This document shows positions 27,323 to 36,283 of a stretch of DNA of 64,000 nucleotides, piece by piece (within the stretch, counting starts at the first letter, position 1; the number at the start of each line of letters is the position of its first letter). The translations under genes were made by a program, and so were the position numbers. A model generated the notes under the pieces. The model had not been told where the DNA came from, searched no databases, and saw only the letters and a program-made list of their open reading frames with translations. Where the stretch lies: contig NZ_PHUF01000007.1 in the NCBI RefSeq assembly GCF_002813245.1, forward strand, positions 62,001 through 126,000, read 5' to 3'. The DNA comes from Novosphingobium kunmingense (GTDB lineage Bacteria > Pseudomonadota > Alphaproteobacteria > Sphingomonadales > Sphingomonadaceae).

Positions 27323-28657
27323 ATGTTGTCAGTGCTAGCGTTCGCCATGGTCGCGACATTCATGACGCTCATTATGATGAAGCGGCTATCCGCGATCGTC
27401 GCGCTGATCCTCGTGCCGATCATCTTTGCGGTCGTTGCCGCGGCGCTTGTTGGCGGCTTCGGCATCGGGGACCTCGGTTCGATGATGATGGACGGCGTCA
27501 AGGAACTGGCACCGACCGGGGTCATGCTCGTCTTCGCGATTCTCTACTTCGGCCTGATGATCGACGTCGGTCTGTTCGATCCGATGATCGGCAGCATCGT
27601 GCGCCTGGTTCATGGTGACCCGGTGCGCGTTCTCGTCGGCACCGCGGTCCTTGCACTTATCGTCTCGCTCGACGGTGACGGCGCCACAACCTACATGATC
27701 ACGACAGCTGCGATGCTACCGCTCTATCGCCATCTCAAGATGGACGTTCGCATGCTGGCCTGTGTGGTCATCATGGCCGGCGCCGTGATGAATATCCTGC
27801 CCTGGGGCGGTCCGACGGCGCGCGTGATGAGCGCCCTCAAGCTCGAAGCGGGCGAAGTTTTCGTACCGCTGATCCCGGCCATGGGCGCGACGGCGCTCTG
27901 GGTTCTGTTCGTCGCCTATCGCTTTGGCCTCAAGGAACGCGCGCGGCTTGCCAGGCTACCCGCCGAAGCGATCGACGAGGACGCGAGCGCAGACGAGATC
28001 ATCGCCGAAGACAGCCACAGTCACGTCGAAGCACGCCGCCCCGGCCTCTTCTGGTTCAACTTTGCCCTGACCGCCGGCCTGCTCATGGCGCTGATCCTCG
28101 GTGCCATGCCTCTCGCGGTGCTGTTCATGATTAGCTTCGCCATTGCCATTACCGTGAATTATCCGAACCTCAGCCAGCAGCGCGACCGGCTTGCCGCCCA
28201 TGCCGGCAATGCCCTTGCCGTCGCCGGGCTGGTCTTCGCCGCGGGCATCTTCACCGGCATCCTGTCGGGTACCAAGATGGTCGACGCGATGTCGGCGTCG
28301 GTGATCGCGGCCATTCCGGCCTCGTGGGGTCCGTACATGGCGCCGATCACGGCGGTGATCAGCGCACCCTTCACGTTCTTCATTTCGAACGATGCGTTTT
28401 ATTTCGGAATGCTGCCGATCCTGGCAGAGGCCGGCGCGCACTATGGCGTCACCGCGGCGGAAATCGGCCGTGCGTCGCTGGTTGGCCAGCAAGTGCACCT
28501 GCTCAGCCCGCTAGTCGCCTCGACCTACCTTCTGGTCGGTTTCGTCGGGATCGAATTCGGTGAGCACCAGAAGTTCACGCTCAAGTGGGCTATCGGCTCG
28601 TTTGTCGTTTTCTTCCTGGTCTGCCTCGCGACGGCGGTATTCCCATTCGTCGCCTAA
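27323..28657 (+). CDS. CitMHS family citrate transporter
   Basis: 444 residues, about 12 predicted membrane helices, with the CitMHS phrases SLDGDGATTYMITTAAMLP and NILPWGGPTARV that form the re-entrant substrate region. CitMHS proteins (for example Bacillus CitM and CitH) are secondary transporters that take up citrate, usually as a complex with a divalent metal ion, with proton symport. A cytoplasmic His/Asp/Glu-rich loop (SADEIIAEDSHSHVE, about 220-235) could bind metal. It is the first gene of an operon leading into the TctC-LuxR fusion (95-base gap) and two PstS-like proteins. Confidence 0.9.
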   Translation: MLSVLAFAMVATFMTLIMMKRLSAIVALILVPIIFAVVAAALVGGFGIGDLGSMMMDGVKELAPTGVMLVFAILYFGLMIDVGLFDPMIGSIVRLVHGDPVRVLVGTAVLALIVSLDGDGATTYMITTAAMLPLYRHLKMDVRMLACVVIMAGAVMNILPWGGPTARVMSALKLEAGEVFVPLIPAMGATALWVLFVAYRFGLKERARLARLPAEAIDEDASADEIIAEDSHSHVEARRPGLFWFNFALTAGLLMALILGAMPLAVLFMISFAIAITVNYPNLSQQRDRLAAHAGNALAVAGLVFAAGIFTGILSGTKMVDAMSASVIAAIPASWGPYMAPITAVISAPFTFFISNDAFYFGMLPILAEAGAHYGVTAAEIGRASLVGQQVHLLSPLVASTYLLVGFVGIEFGEHQKFTLKWAIGSFVVFFLVCLATAVFPFVA

Positions 28658-28752
28658 CGGGACCCGACGACAGCTTGTTGTCAGGTTCATTTCGTAACCT
28701 TCAGGAATTGCGAAAGACGCTCAGAAGGAGCGCAAACCGCAGGGAGAGAGTC

Positions 28753-30171
28753 ATGTCGTACTTTGCGAGAGGCCTCGCCATTTCCAGCCGATTGCAGCGC
28801 GCCTTGGCCGCACTGGTCTTGGCGTGGTCGCTTCTGGCCTCCCCGGCCCACGCCGGTGCCCCCCAGGAACGCCTGACTCTGGTGGTCCCGGGAGCCGTCG
28901 GCGGAGGTTGGGATCTGACCGCCAAGGCCATGAAGGACTCGCTCGAGCGCGAAGGCATCGTACGCTCGGTCGAAATCGTCCGTTATCCGGGAACGGGCGG
29001 GCTTGTCGGCCTCGCCCAGTTCGTCGCGCATCACCGCGGTCAGGACGATGTCCTTCTGGTGGGCGGTCTCACCATGCTGGGCGCGGCCCTGACCGATAGC
29101 GCAGCAATCTCCCTTCGCGACGTGACGCCGGTCGCGCGGCTGGCAGGCGACTGGGGCCTGATCGCGGTGCCCGCGAACTCCCCCATCAAGGACATCGAAG
29201 ATCTCAAGCGCACGATGCGATCGGGACCGGGCGGTCTGCGCTGGTCGGGCGGCGCGCTGGGCAGCTCGGACCAGGCGCTGGTCTGGAGCATGGCCAGTCA
29301 GCTTGGCGTGCCGCTCGACAACGTACTCTATTATGGCAAGGTCGGCGGGCGGAACGCTGCGGAAATGCTCATGTCGAACCGGGCCGATGTCGCGGTGAGC
29401 GGGTTTGCGGAATTTGCCCCCCATCTCAAAAGCGGCCGGCTTCGCGCAATCGCCATCGACGCCCCAAGGCGTTTTGCCGAAGTGGATGTGCCCACGCTGC
29501 GTGAAAGCGGGATCGACGTTTCGATGATGAACTGGCGCGGCGTCTTCGGCGCGCCGGGCCTCACTATCGCGCAGCAGGACCGGCTGTCAGCCCTGATCGT
29601 TGCAATGGAACGGTCATCGACCTGGCGTGCGCGGATTGCCCAGTCGCACTGGACTCCGGCCTATCTCGATCCCGCCGCGTTCTCGCGGTTTATCGACCGC
29701 GAATCGTCGCGGTGGCCGGCCCTGGTCAATCCGCCGATGCGGACCGGGAACGAAGTCTTCGTCGCTGAGGCGCAGCTGCCGCAAGGCCTGCTGTGGTCAC
29801 TCGCCGGGTTGGCGATGGCCCTGGCGACCGCCGCCGGCAAGCTGCTGATCCGACTGCGCGAACGCCAGCGGATCGAGCAGGACCTCAAGTTGCGCTGCGG
29901 CGAATTGTCGAGCAAGCTCGAAGAGGCCAAATCGGCGCGCTCGGCGGTGGTCCTCGAAGGCATCAAGGACGATTTCGGCGAGTGGAACCTTTCGTTCGCC
30001 GAGCGCGACGTGGCCTGGTTCATGCTGCGCGGCCTGCCGCTCAAGCAGATCGCCACGCTTCGCGGCACCAGCGAGCGGACCGTTCGCCAGCAGGCGCAGG
30101 CCATCTACCGTAAGGCCGGGCTCGAAAGCCGGTCCGACCTTGCCGGCCGCGTGCTCGAGCGCTTCATCTGA
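28753..30171 (+). CDS. TctC-type periplasmic binding domain fused to LuxR-type HTH through a membrane helix
   Basis: 472 residues. The chosen ATG 28753 follows GGGAGAGAG. Layout: signal/anchor helix about 16-34; TctC (Bug-type tricarboxylate-binding) domain about 38-325 with LVVPGAVGGGWDLTAKAM, RYPGTGG and LSALIVAM; membrane helix about 345-366; charged coiled coil 367-400; and a LuxR/GerE-type helix-turn-helix about 412-472 (LSFAERDVAWFMLRGLPL, SERTVRQQAQAIYRKAGLESRSDLAGRVL). TctC proteins normally deliver citrate-like ligands to TctAB permeases, absent here. The fusion should place a ligand sensor outside and a DNA-binding domain inside: a ToxR-like one-component regulator. The neighbouring citrate transporter suggests a tricarboxylate ligand and that transporter as target. 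Confidence 0.85.
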   Translation: MSYFARGLAISSRLQRALAALVLAWSLLASPAHAGAPQERLTLVVPGAVGGGWDLTAKAMKDSLEREGIVRSVEIVRYPGTGGLVGLAQFVAHHRGQDDVLLVGGLTMLGAALTDSAAISLRDVTPVARLAGDWGLIAVPANSPIKDIEDLKRTMRSGPGGLRWSGGALGSSDQALVWSMASQLGVPLDNVLYYGKVGGRNAAEMLMSNRADVAVSGFAEFAPHLKSGRLRAIAIDAPRRFAEVDVPTLRESGIDVSMMNWRGVFGAPGLTIAQQDRLSALIVAMERSSTWRARIAQSHWTPAYLDPAAFSRFIDRESSRWPALVNPPMRTGNEVFVAEAQLPQGLLWSLAGLAMALATAAGKLLIRLRERQRIEQDLKLRCGELSSKLEEAKSARSAVVLEGIKDDFGEWNLSFAERDVAWFMLRGLPLKQIATLRGTSERTVRQQAQAIYRKAGLESRSDLAGRVLERFI

Positions 30172-30230
30172 GGGCTGCATGAGCCATCCGACGCATGGAC
30201 CGGACCGCCATTCGCACCTCACAAGGGGGC

Positions 30231-30812
30231 ATGGCCGGTCCGTGGTCCCTCCCTGTACAGCGCAATGCTGCAGCCCGCGCGCTCAACACCGTGCTGGCAG
30301 TGGCCATCCATGTCTTCCTGAGCGGTGGCCCGACGCCGACGCAACAGACCGGCGATCTCCGCATCGTCGGTTCGCGGGCGATGACGGCTGCGATCGGAAA
30401 CTGGACGGCGCTGTTCCACAAGAAGCATCCACATGTTCACGTGCGACAGGTCCTGATTGGGGACGGCGCAGCAGCGAGCGCGCTTGCCAGCCGGCGGGCC
30501 GATCTTGCGCCGCTGTCCCGGCCCCTTGCGCCGCAGGAACGTTCGCTGATCGGACCAGCGGCGCAGCCCGTGGGCATTCCCGTCGGAGCAACGATCAGCA
30601 GGCGAGGCGGCGGCAACTGGGTCTATCTCTATGTCGCCTCGCCCGGCGACGGGCCCGCCCGGTCGCTGGCCCTGGACTTCGTTCGCACGGCGCTCAGCCC
30701 GGCCGGACAGGCCCGCATGACCGGCTCTTTCGCGCCGCTTCCGGATGGGCAACGCAGCGCCTCACTTTCGCAGCTGGCAACGCTCAACCGCACGGCAATG
30801 CCGCACCCCTAA
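30231..30812 (+). CDS. Half-size PstS-like binding-module protein
   Basis: 193 residues. ATG 30231 has AAGGGGG directly upstream, better than the in-frame ATG at 30195. An N-terminal hydrophobic segment (about 15-33) exports or anchors it. The remainder follows a periplasmic-binding-protein lobe: IVGSRAMTAAIGNWTALF, LASRRADLAPLSRPL, then directly ALDFVRTALSPAGQARMTG. The middle part that full PstS-like proteins have (the WGxLGxxGxW-RP segment) is missing. It matches the N-terminal module of the protein at 25376-26854. It starts 59 bases after the TctC-LuxR gene and ends 19 bases before the full-length protein. It may pair with that protein as a two-subunit receptor. Confidence 0.75.
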   Translation: MAGPWSLPVQRNAAARALNTVLAVAIHVFLSGGPTPTQQTGDLRIVGSRAMTAAIGNWTALFHKKHPHVHVRQVLIGDGAAASALASRRADLAPLSRPLAPQERSLIGPAAQPVGIPVGATISRRGGGNWVYLYVASPGDGPARSLALDFVRTALSPAGQARMTGSFAPLPDGQRSASLSQLATLNRTAMPHP

Positions 30813-30831
30813 CCGCCACTGGAGTAAATTG

Positions 30832-32010
30832 ATGCGGAACATATTCCTCCTTGGTGCTTGCCTCTCACTGACCGTTTCCGGCGCGAGCCTCGCGTCCGAT
30901 GGCCCTTCGAAGCCGGCCCCGCCGGTGCGGCCGGGCCAAACGACCTGGCTCGAGCCGACCCCTGGCGAGGTCTTCGCTCCGTCCGATGAACAGAAAGCCG
31001 CGGCACAGCAGTCCGGCCGTCCGCTGCCGACGCCCGAGCTTCTTCGGCCGTCGCTTGATCCTGCCCTGCCTCACTACACGCCGACGCCGGGCTTGACGGT
31101 CAGGGCCACGTTCCGTGCAGGCTCGTCCGACATCCTGCCCACGCTCGTCACGGCCTGGGTGAAGGCGTTCCGGGCATATCATCCCGGATTCCAGCTGGAG
31201 ATCGATCGGCCCATGGCCGGAAGTCTCGGCGCACTCGAGCTGATCAAGGGCAACCTCGATCTCGTCTTCGTCTCGCGCGAACTCAAGCCGACCGACATTT
31301 CGGGCTTTCGCGACAAGTTCGGCTACGACCCGTTTTCCGTGCCGGTCTCGGGTGGAAGCTGGCGCCACTTCGGCTTTCTCGATGCCCTTGGGATCATGGT
31401 TCATCCCAGCAACCCGGCAAAGCAACTGACCTTCGCCCAGCTGGACGCGGCATTCTCTTCAACGCGCCATCGCGGCGGAAAGGAAGTGAAGACTTGGGGA
31501 GACCTCGGTCTGGGCGGCAAATGGGCCAAGAGACCGGTCCACTTGTACGGGATCGCGCCGTGGAACGGTTTCGAAGAGTTCGTTCGCCAGCGCGTCATGT
31601 CGACCAAGGGCAAACGCGGCGAGTGGAGCAAGCACGTCACCTTCGACCCGACGTTCTTCAACGTCGCGCGCCGTGTTGCCAACGATCCAAACGCGCTGGG
31701 CTACACCGGACTTTCGGCGATCGATTCCGAGGTCAAGATCGTGCCGGTGAAGGTTTCGGACACGGCGCCTGCGCTTTCGCCGACCTACGAGAACGTCGCG
31801 AGCGCGGCCTATCCGCTGAGCCGTGTGATCTACCTCAACACCAACCCCCGCTCCCCCGCGGCGGCCAATCCGGCGATGAGCGAACTGATCAAGTTCATCC
31901 TCAGCGCCGAAGGCCAGGCCGTCGTGCAGCAGCACGGCATCTATCTGCCGTTGCGGGGATCCCAGGTCGAGGAAAGCCGCGATCTCGCTCTCTCGCTGAC
32001 CGGTCATTGA
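30832..32010 (+). CDS. PstS-like periplasmic binding protein
   Basis: 392 residues; GGAG precedes ATG 30832. Signal peptide to about 22, then a Pro-rich extension (25-84) ending in LDPALPHYTP, a phrase also found in the linker of the fused protein at 25376-26854. The binding domain follows: FRAGSSDIL, MAGSLGALELIKGNLDLVFVSREL, WGDLGLGGKWAKRPVHLYG (about 222-240), YPLSRVIYLN and a C-terminal FILSAEGQAVVQQHGIYLPL. The family binds phosphate or related oxyanions, but the ligand here is not proven, and no pstCAB genes are near. It is the last gene of the CitMHS-led operon. Confidence 0.87.
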   Translation: MRNIFLLGACLSLTVSGASLASDGPSKPAPPVRPGQTTWLEPTPGEVFAPSDEQKAAAQQSGRPLPTPELLRPSLDPALPHYTPTPGLTVRATFRAGSSDILPTLVTAWVKAFRAYHPGFQLEIDRPMAGSLGALELIKGNLDLVFVSRELKPTDISGFRDKFGYDPFSVPVSGGSWRHFGFLDALGIMVHPSNPAKQLTFAQLDAAFSSTRHRGGKEVKTWGDLGLGGKWAKRPVHLYGIAPWNGFEEFVRQRVMSTKGKRGEWSKHVTFDPTFFNVARRVANDPNALGYTGLSAIDSEVKIVPVKVSDTAPALSPTYENVASAAYPLSRVIYLNTNPRSPAAANPAMSELIKFILSAEGQAVVQQHGIYLPLRGSQVEESRDLALSLTGH

Positions 32011-32175
32011 GCCTAAAGACCATATAAAATAACAATAAAAATAGAGACTTAGTTGCATGTAGCCCCTTCCGTCATTTGGCCGATGGACCAGCCAAGGCCA
32101 GAGGCGGAAGACACCAACGATCAAGAACGGAGCGACTCGCCTGTGCGGGTTCGGGAAACATGAGGAGGGAAGACG

Positions 32176-34533
32176 ATGTCATTTGAAAAGCCCAACCTGA
32201 CGGGATTGCGCACGGGAGCATCGACAACCGCGCTCGCCCTGCTCCTGCTGGCCACGCCGGGAATGAGCTGGGCGCAATCGGCCGATCAGGCGTCCGAGGA
32301 GGAAGCGCCGGCAGAGAGCGAGATCGTCGTGACCGGCCAGCTGCTCGACACGGGCGCATCGTCCGCCACCAAGCTAGACCTGCCGGTTCTCGACACGCCG
32401 TTCAGCGTGGCGAGCTACAACAACAATTTTCTCAAGGCGATCGAGACCTCGAGCGTTTCGGACCTCTATCGCTACATGACCGGAATCCAGCGGGCCGGAA
32501 ACACCGGCTACGACATCACCTTCCGCGGGTTCAAGACATCCGGGAACGATCGCAACGCGATCCTGACCGATGGCCTCCCCGGCCTTTCGGTCCGCTTCGG
32601 GTCGCCGCCGACCGTCGGCGTCGATCACATCGAACTGGTCAAGGGTCCGACCTCGGTCCTGTACGGACAGGCCCAGCCCGGCGGCTTCATCAACATCATT
32701 ACCAAGAAGCCGAGCGAGCGCTCAGGCTTCGAGATAACGCTCAAGGGCAACCATGGCGCCGGAACGTTCGATCGCGCGCAAGGCGGCCTGATCCAGCTCG
32801 ACTTCACCGGGCCGGTCACCGAGGACGGTGCGCTGTCCGCGCGCTTTGTCGGCGAAGGCGGGTACAATCAGGGCTTCCGCGATTTCTCCTACGAGAAGCC
32901 GATCTACGCGGCACCCAGCCTGACCTGGCGCGTGGGTCCGGACACCAGCCTGACCGTGCAGGGCGAATACCGCTGGATCAAGACGCATGTCGATACCTAT
33001 CTGGTCGCGCCGAACCGCGACGCCACCCGCGTGGCGGCGATCAACACCACCTATCAGGAAGAAGGCGACTATCTGGTCGAGCGCGGCACGATCGGTAACG
33101 TATATCTGAGCCACAGCTTCAGCCCAGACCTCAAGCTCAACCTGGGCTACCGCTACGTCGATCACATCGACACCCAGCGCAACTTCGACGTAGTCGGCTT
33201 CCGCGATACCGCCAACACGATCATCACGCGCCGGGCCCGCGGCCAGGAGAACAAGCGAACCTACAGCTTCGGCGACGCGAACCTCACCGCAAAGTTCGAC
33301 ACTTTCGGGTTCGCGCACACGCTGCTCGTCGGCGTGGCCGGTGGCCGGGAGACGGCGAGCCTCAATCGCCTGCAGTTCTACAACTGCACGGGCAGCGGGG
33401 CGACGGGATGCAACCGGCTCGACATTGCGCTCAACAACCCGGTGCATGGCACCTATCCCGGGCCGCAGACGTTTCCTCTGTTCAACCCGGGCCAGGCCTC
33501 GAACCTCAACTGGCGCTACACCACCCAGGAATCGCTCGGTGTCTACGGATCCGACTTCATCGAGTTCTCGGACATGTTCAAGGCCATGTTCGGCTTGCGC
33601 TACTCGAAGGAACGGCAGACGCTAGCCGATCTGCGTCTGACGACATTCGTGCCGTCGACCAAGAAGGACAGCAAGGTGCTGCCTTTCGGCGGCCTGCTGT
33701 TCCAGCCGATGCGGAACGTGTCGTTCTACACGAGCTACTCGACCTCGTTCGTGCCGGTCCCGGCCGCGCAGCAGGACGTGTTCGGCCTGAATCCGTTCAC
33801 GCCGACCAAGGCGAGCTCGATCGAAGGCGGGATCAAGGCCGAGCTGTTCGACAGGCGGCTCAATCTCACCGCCGCCTATTTCGACATCAAAAAGAAGGAC
33901 ACGATCAACACTTTCAGCTGTCCACTTACCCTGGCGGCGCTCAACGCGTTCATCACGGCCAACAACATCACGGTGCCCGCCAACGCGCCCCGCGATGCGG
34001 CCGGCAACCTGATACCAGGCAGCGGCACCTGCTCGAACCAGCTCGGGGGCGAACGCTCCAAGGGCTTTGAAATCGAAGGTAGCGCCTCGCCGCTGCCGAA
34101 CTGGCAGATCACCGCCGGCTATTCGCACATCGACGCCCGGGTGACCGCGTCGAATGTGCCGGGACAGACGGGCGCACGCTTGACCAACGCACCGGGCGAT
34201 GCCTTCAACCTGTGGACCCGCTACGATGTCGAGGAAGGCGGCCTCAAGGGTCTCGGCCTCGGCTTCGGCGTCTCGTATATCGGCAAGCGCGCCGGCCTTC
34301 TGCCGACGGCTGCAGTCGATGCGCGTCCCAAAGGCGGCACGCTTCCGCTCGACGCCTACACCACTGTCGACCTCGCGATGTACTACCAGGCATCCGAGAA
34401 CATCAACGTGACGCTGAAGGCGACCAACCTTCTCGACGAGCGCTATATCGAAAGCGCCGGCTTTACCGGCGATATCCAGCTGGTTCCGGGCGCTCCCCGC
34501 CTGCTCACGCTGACGGTTCGCGCCAAGTACTGA
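32176..34533 (+). CDS. TonB-dependent receptor, siderophore type
   Basis: 785 residues with GAGGAGGGA before the ATG. Signal peptide to about 34 (SWAQS), TonB box region EIVVTG, plug motifs ITFRGFKTSG, VDHIELVKGPTSVLYGQAQPGGFINIITKKPSE, then a barrel with a cysteine pair in an external loop (YNCTGSGATGCN) and a second pair in FSCPL...GTCSNQ, ending in LTVRAKY. The plug sequence is of the ferric-siderophore (FhuA/FpvA/FecA-like) class. It lies 165 bases after the PstS-like operon in the same direction, with an AT-rich stretch between (about 32020-32055), and is closed by a strong terminator. Ferric- or metal-citrate would fit the neighbours, by inference. Confidence 0.9.
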   Translation: MSFEKPNLTGLRTGASTTALALLLLATPGMSWAQSADQASEEEAPAESEIVVTGQLLDTGASSATKLDLPVLDTPFSVASYNNNFLKAIETSSVSDLYRYMTGIQRAGNTGYDITFRGFKTSGNDRNAILTDGLPGLSVRFGSPPTVGVDHIELVKGPTSVLYGQAQPGGFINIITKKPSERSGFEITLKGNHGAGTFDRAQGGLIQLDFTGPVTEDGALSARFVGEGGYNQGFRDFSYEKPIYAAPSLTWRVGPDTSLTVQGEYRWIKTHVDTYLVAPNRDATRVAAINTTYQEEGDYLVERGTIGNVYLSHSFSPDLKLNLGYRYVDHIDTQRNFDVVGFRDTANTIITRRARGQENKRTYSFGDANLTAKFDTFGFAHTLLVGVAGGRETASLNRLQFYNCTGSGATGCNRLDIALNNPVHGTYPGPQTFPLFNPGQASNLNWRYTTQESLGVYGSDFIEFSDMFKAMFGLRYSKERQTLADLRLTTFVPSTKKDSKVLPFGGLLFQPMRNVSFYTSYSTSFVPVPAAQQDVFGLNPFTPTKASSIEGGIKAELFDRRLNLTAAYFDIKKKDTINTFSCPLTLAALNAFITANNITVPANAPRDAAGNLIPGSGTCSNQLGGERSKGFEIEGSASPLPNWQITAGYSHIDARVTASNVPGQTGARLTNAPGDAFNLWTRYDVEEGGLKGLGLGFGVSYIGKRAGLLPTAAVDARPKGGTLPLDAYTTVDLAMYYQASENINVTLKATNLLDERYIESAGFTGDIQLVPGAPRLLTLTVRAKY

Positions 34534-34560
34534 GTTCGGCACTCCCTGCTGAGCCTTTAA

Positions 34561-34591
34561 GGGCGCCGCGCGGCGGCGCCCTTCTTTTTTT
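34561..34591 (+). terminator. Rho-independent terminator after siderophore-type receptor
   Basis: GGGCGCCG (34561-34568) and CGGCGCCC (34574-34581) form a perfect 8-bp stem with a 5-base loop, followed by TTCTTTTTTT. It starts 27 bases after the receptor stop. Confidence 0.9.
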
Positions 34592-35004
34592 CAGGGGTTT
34601 GCCGCGCCGAACGAGCCACACCCTCGCCGCCGCCGGGGTGGCGCCGGAATAGATCCTTCATCATTTCACGGACAATGAGATGGCTGAGGACTGCTCAGGG
34701 GCGTGCCTGTGGATGCTGTCGCAAAGCGGCATGTTGACTAGTGCGAGTTACGCGAGACCCGATGGCATGGCCCTCGCCAGGATACCTGTCAGACGTGACG
34801 AGTGCCCTCACCCTCCGACGCCTCTCGCTTGGACAATCCCTTGCGCACCTCGGCAAGGATCGACGACGGGAAGGCCAGTCCTCGGTCCTTGCCCGACCCA
34901 TCGGATCGCCTGCGCGGTCGCGAGCGCGCCGGTGATCGGCAAAAGAAATGGGCGCGACGCACAATGGCGCCGCGCCCGAGGTGGGTGGGATCCGGATCGG
35001 ACGC
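34592..35004. other. Intergenic region between convergent genes, 413 bases
   Basis: Apart from the terminator of the minus-strand PstS-like gene at its right end, nothing is recognised: short open frames exist on both strands but none has a convincing start site or recognisable sequence. Confidence 0.5.
34942..34977 (-). terminator. Rho-independent terminator of the minus-strand PstS-like gene
   Basis: Read on the minus strand, GGGCGCG (34977-34971) pairs with CGCGCCC (34956-34950) and is followed by ATTTCTTTT. It lies 28 bases after the stop at 35005. Confidence 0.7.
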
Positions 35005-36090
35005 TTACATCGTTGCCAGCTTGGCGAGCTCTTCCTGCACCACGTGCGGCTGAAGCGGGAGATAGACGCCGTCCGACGCGGCAGCTTCCTGACCCTCGCG
35101 GCTGAGGATCGCGCGGAGGAACTCCTTGGTCTTCGGCTCCAGCTTCGTGCCGGGCTTGTGGTTCACATAGACATAGACGTAGCGGCTAAGCGGGTAGGTG
35201 TGGTCATAGACCGACTGGGTCGTCGGCAGGACGCACTTGCCGCCGGGCTTTTCGCTCAGCGCGAGCACCTTGGTGTTGGGCTGCAGGTTGGCGAGCAGAG
35301 CGTAGGTCAGCCCGCCGGGCTTCTTCGCCATGTCATCGGCGGCCACGTTGAACGCGTGACTGAAGCCGATGCCCTTCACGAACTGGATGTCGTTCTTGTA
35401 CGCGCCCATCTCCATGACCTTGATCTTGAAGTACCATTCGATGCCGTTGGGCGAACGCAGGCCGTACTTGTGGATCGGGCGGTTGGCCCATTCGCCGGTC
35501 GCGCCGACCTGACCCCAGGTAGTGATGTCCGGGCCGCCGCGGTTGCGGGTCGTCGAGTACATCGAGTCGAGCTGCTGCAGGCTGAGGCAGCTCACCGGGT
35601 TGGCCTTGTCGACCATGATGATCGACGCCGCCGTCTTGCCCAGCGAACCGACGCTGCCGGTCGCCACGCGGAACGGCGTGGCATCATAGCCGAACTTGTT
35701 GCGGAATGCCTCGGCCTCGGCCGGCAGCAATTCGCGGCCGACCGGCGCGGCGTGGGCGATGCCATTGGTCAGGGCCGGACCGCCGGAACCGGACGCGCGG
35801 GCTTCCATGGTGACGCTGAGGCGCGGGTAGGCCTTGCGCATGAGCTTGACCCAGCCCAGCGTCATCTCGTCCATGACATCGGCGCCCACGACGTTGAACT
35901 CTTCCTCGGGTTCGGTAACGAGTGCGCCCGGCACCCACATCGGGATACGCTTGTCGGCATGGATGTTGTGCTCGCGCTTTGCGTATTTGAGCGCCGACGC
36001 CGGCACGCTCGCAAGCCCCCCGATGACGCCGACGATGGCGGCACTGGCGAGGATCGTCCGGACTTTTCTGGTCTTCCGTTTGTGGGTCAT
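35005..36090 (-). CDS. PstS-like periplasmic binding protein
   Basis: 361 residues. ATG 36090 has GGAGAGGAAG upstream. The basic N-terminus (MTHKRKTRKVRTI) and hydrophobic segment to about 30 (VPASA) make a signal peptide. The family core is present: FNVVGADVMDEM, EARASGSGGPALTNGIAHAAPVGREL, WGQVGATGEWANRPIHKYG, HTYPLSRYVYVYV and AILSREGQEAAASDGVYLPL. It is the only gene on its strand here and has its own terminator, so it is expressed as a single-gene unit. A Pho-box-like repeat lies about 63-80 bases upstream. A phosphate or phosphate-like ligand is likely from the family and promoter, not demonstrated. Confidence 0.88.
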   Translation of the reverse strand: MTHKRKTRKVRTILASAAIVGVIGGLASVPASALKYAKREHNIHADKRIPMWVPGALVTEPEEEFNVVGADVMDEMTLGWVKLMRKAYPRLSVTMEARASGSGGPALTNGIAHAAPVGRELLPAEAEAFRNKFGYDATPFRVATGSVGSLGKTAASIIMVDKANPVSCLSLQQLDSMYSTTRNRGGPDITTWGQVGATGEWANRPIHKYGLRSPNGIEWYFKIKVMEMGAYKNDIQFVKGIGFSHAFNVAADDMAKKPGGLTYALLANLQPNTKVLALSEKPGGKCVLPTTQSVYDHTYPLSRYVYVYVNHKPGTKLEPKTKEFLRAILSREGQEAAASDGVYLPLQPHVVQEELAKLATM

Positions 36091-36152
36091 GCTTCCTCTC
36101 CGTGTGTTTGCAAAGGCAATCTTTGTTGCGCCGCCACACCGGCGGTACGGGC

Positions 36153-36170
36153 AGACAGTAGATCGACAGC
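36153..36170 (-). promoter_or_regulatory. Pho-box-like direct repeat
   Basis: GACAG at 36154-36158 and 36165-36169, again 11 bases apart. On the minus strand this reads CTGTCGA-TCTA-CTGTCTG. It is placed upstream of the minus-strand PstS-like gene (start 36090) and in the region shared with the divergent PstS-like gene (start 36284). Confidence 0.5.
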
Positions 36171-36283
36171 GGGGCGAGGCGCTATGCGCCGAATGCTCGG
36201 GGGCATAGGTCATATGACTCAAAACCCCCTTGCGGACAGATGACGAATTGTTGCGGGGGCCGCTTCAGTGCCAGACGGCGCCC

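Noticed and set aside
28671-28695. GACAGCTTGTTGTC as a third Pho box before the TctC-LuxR gene
   Set aside because: The repeats are inverted rather than direct and the spacing is wrong for PhoB.
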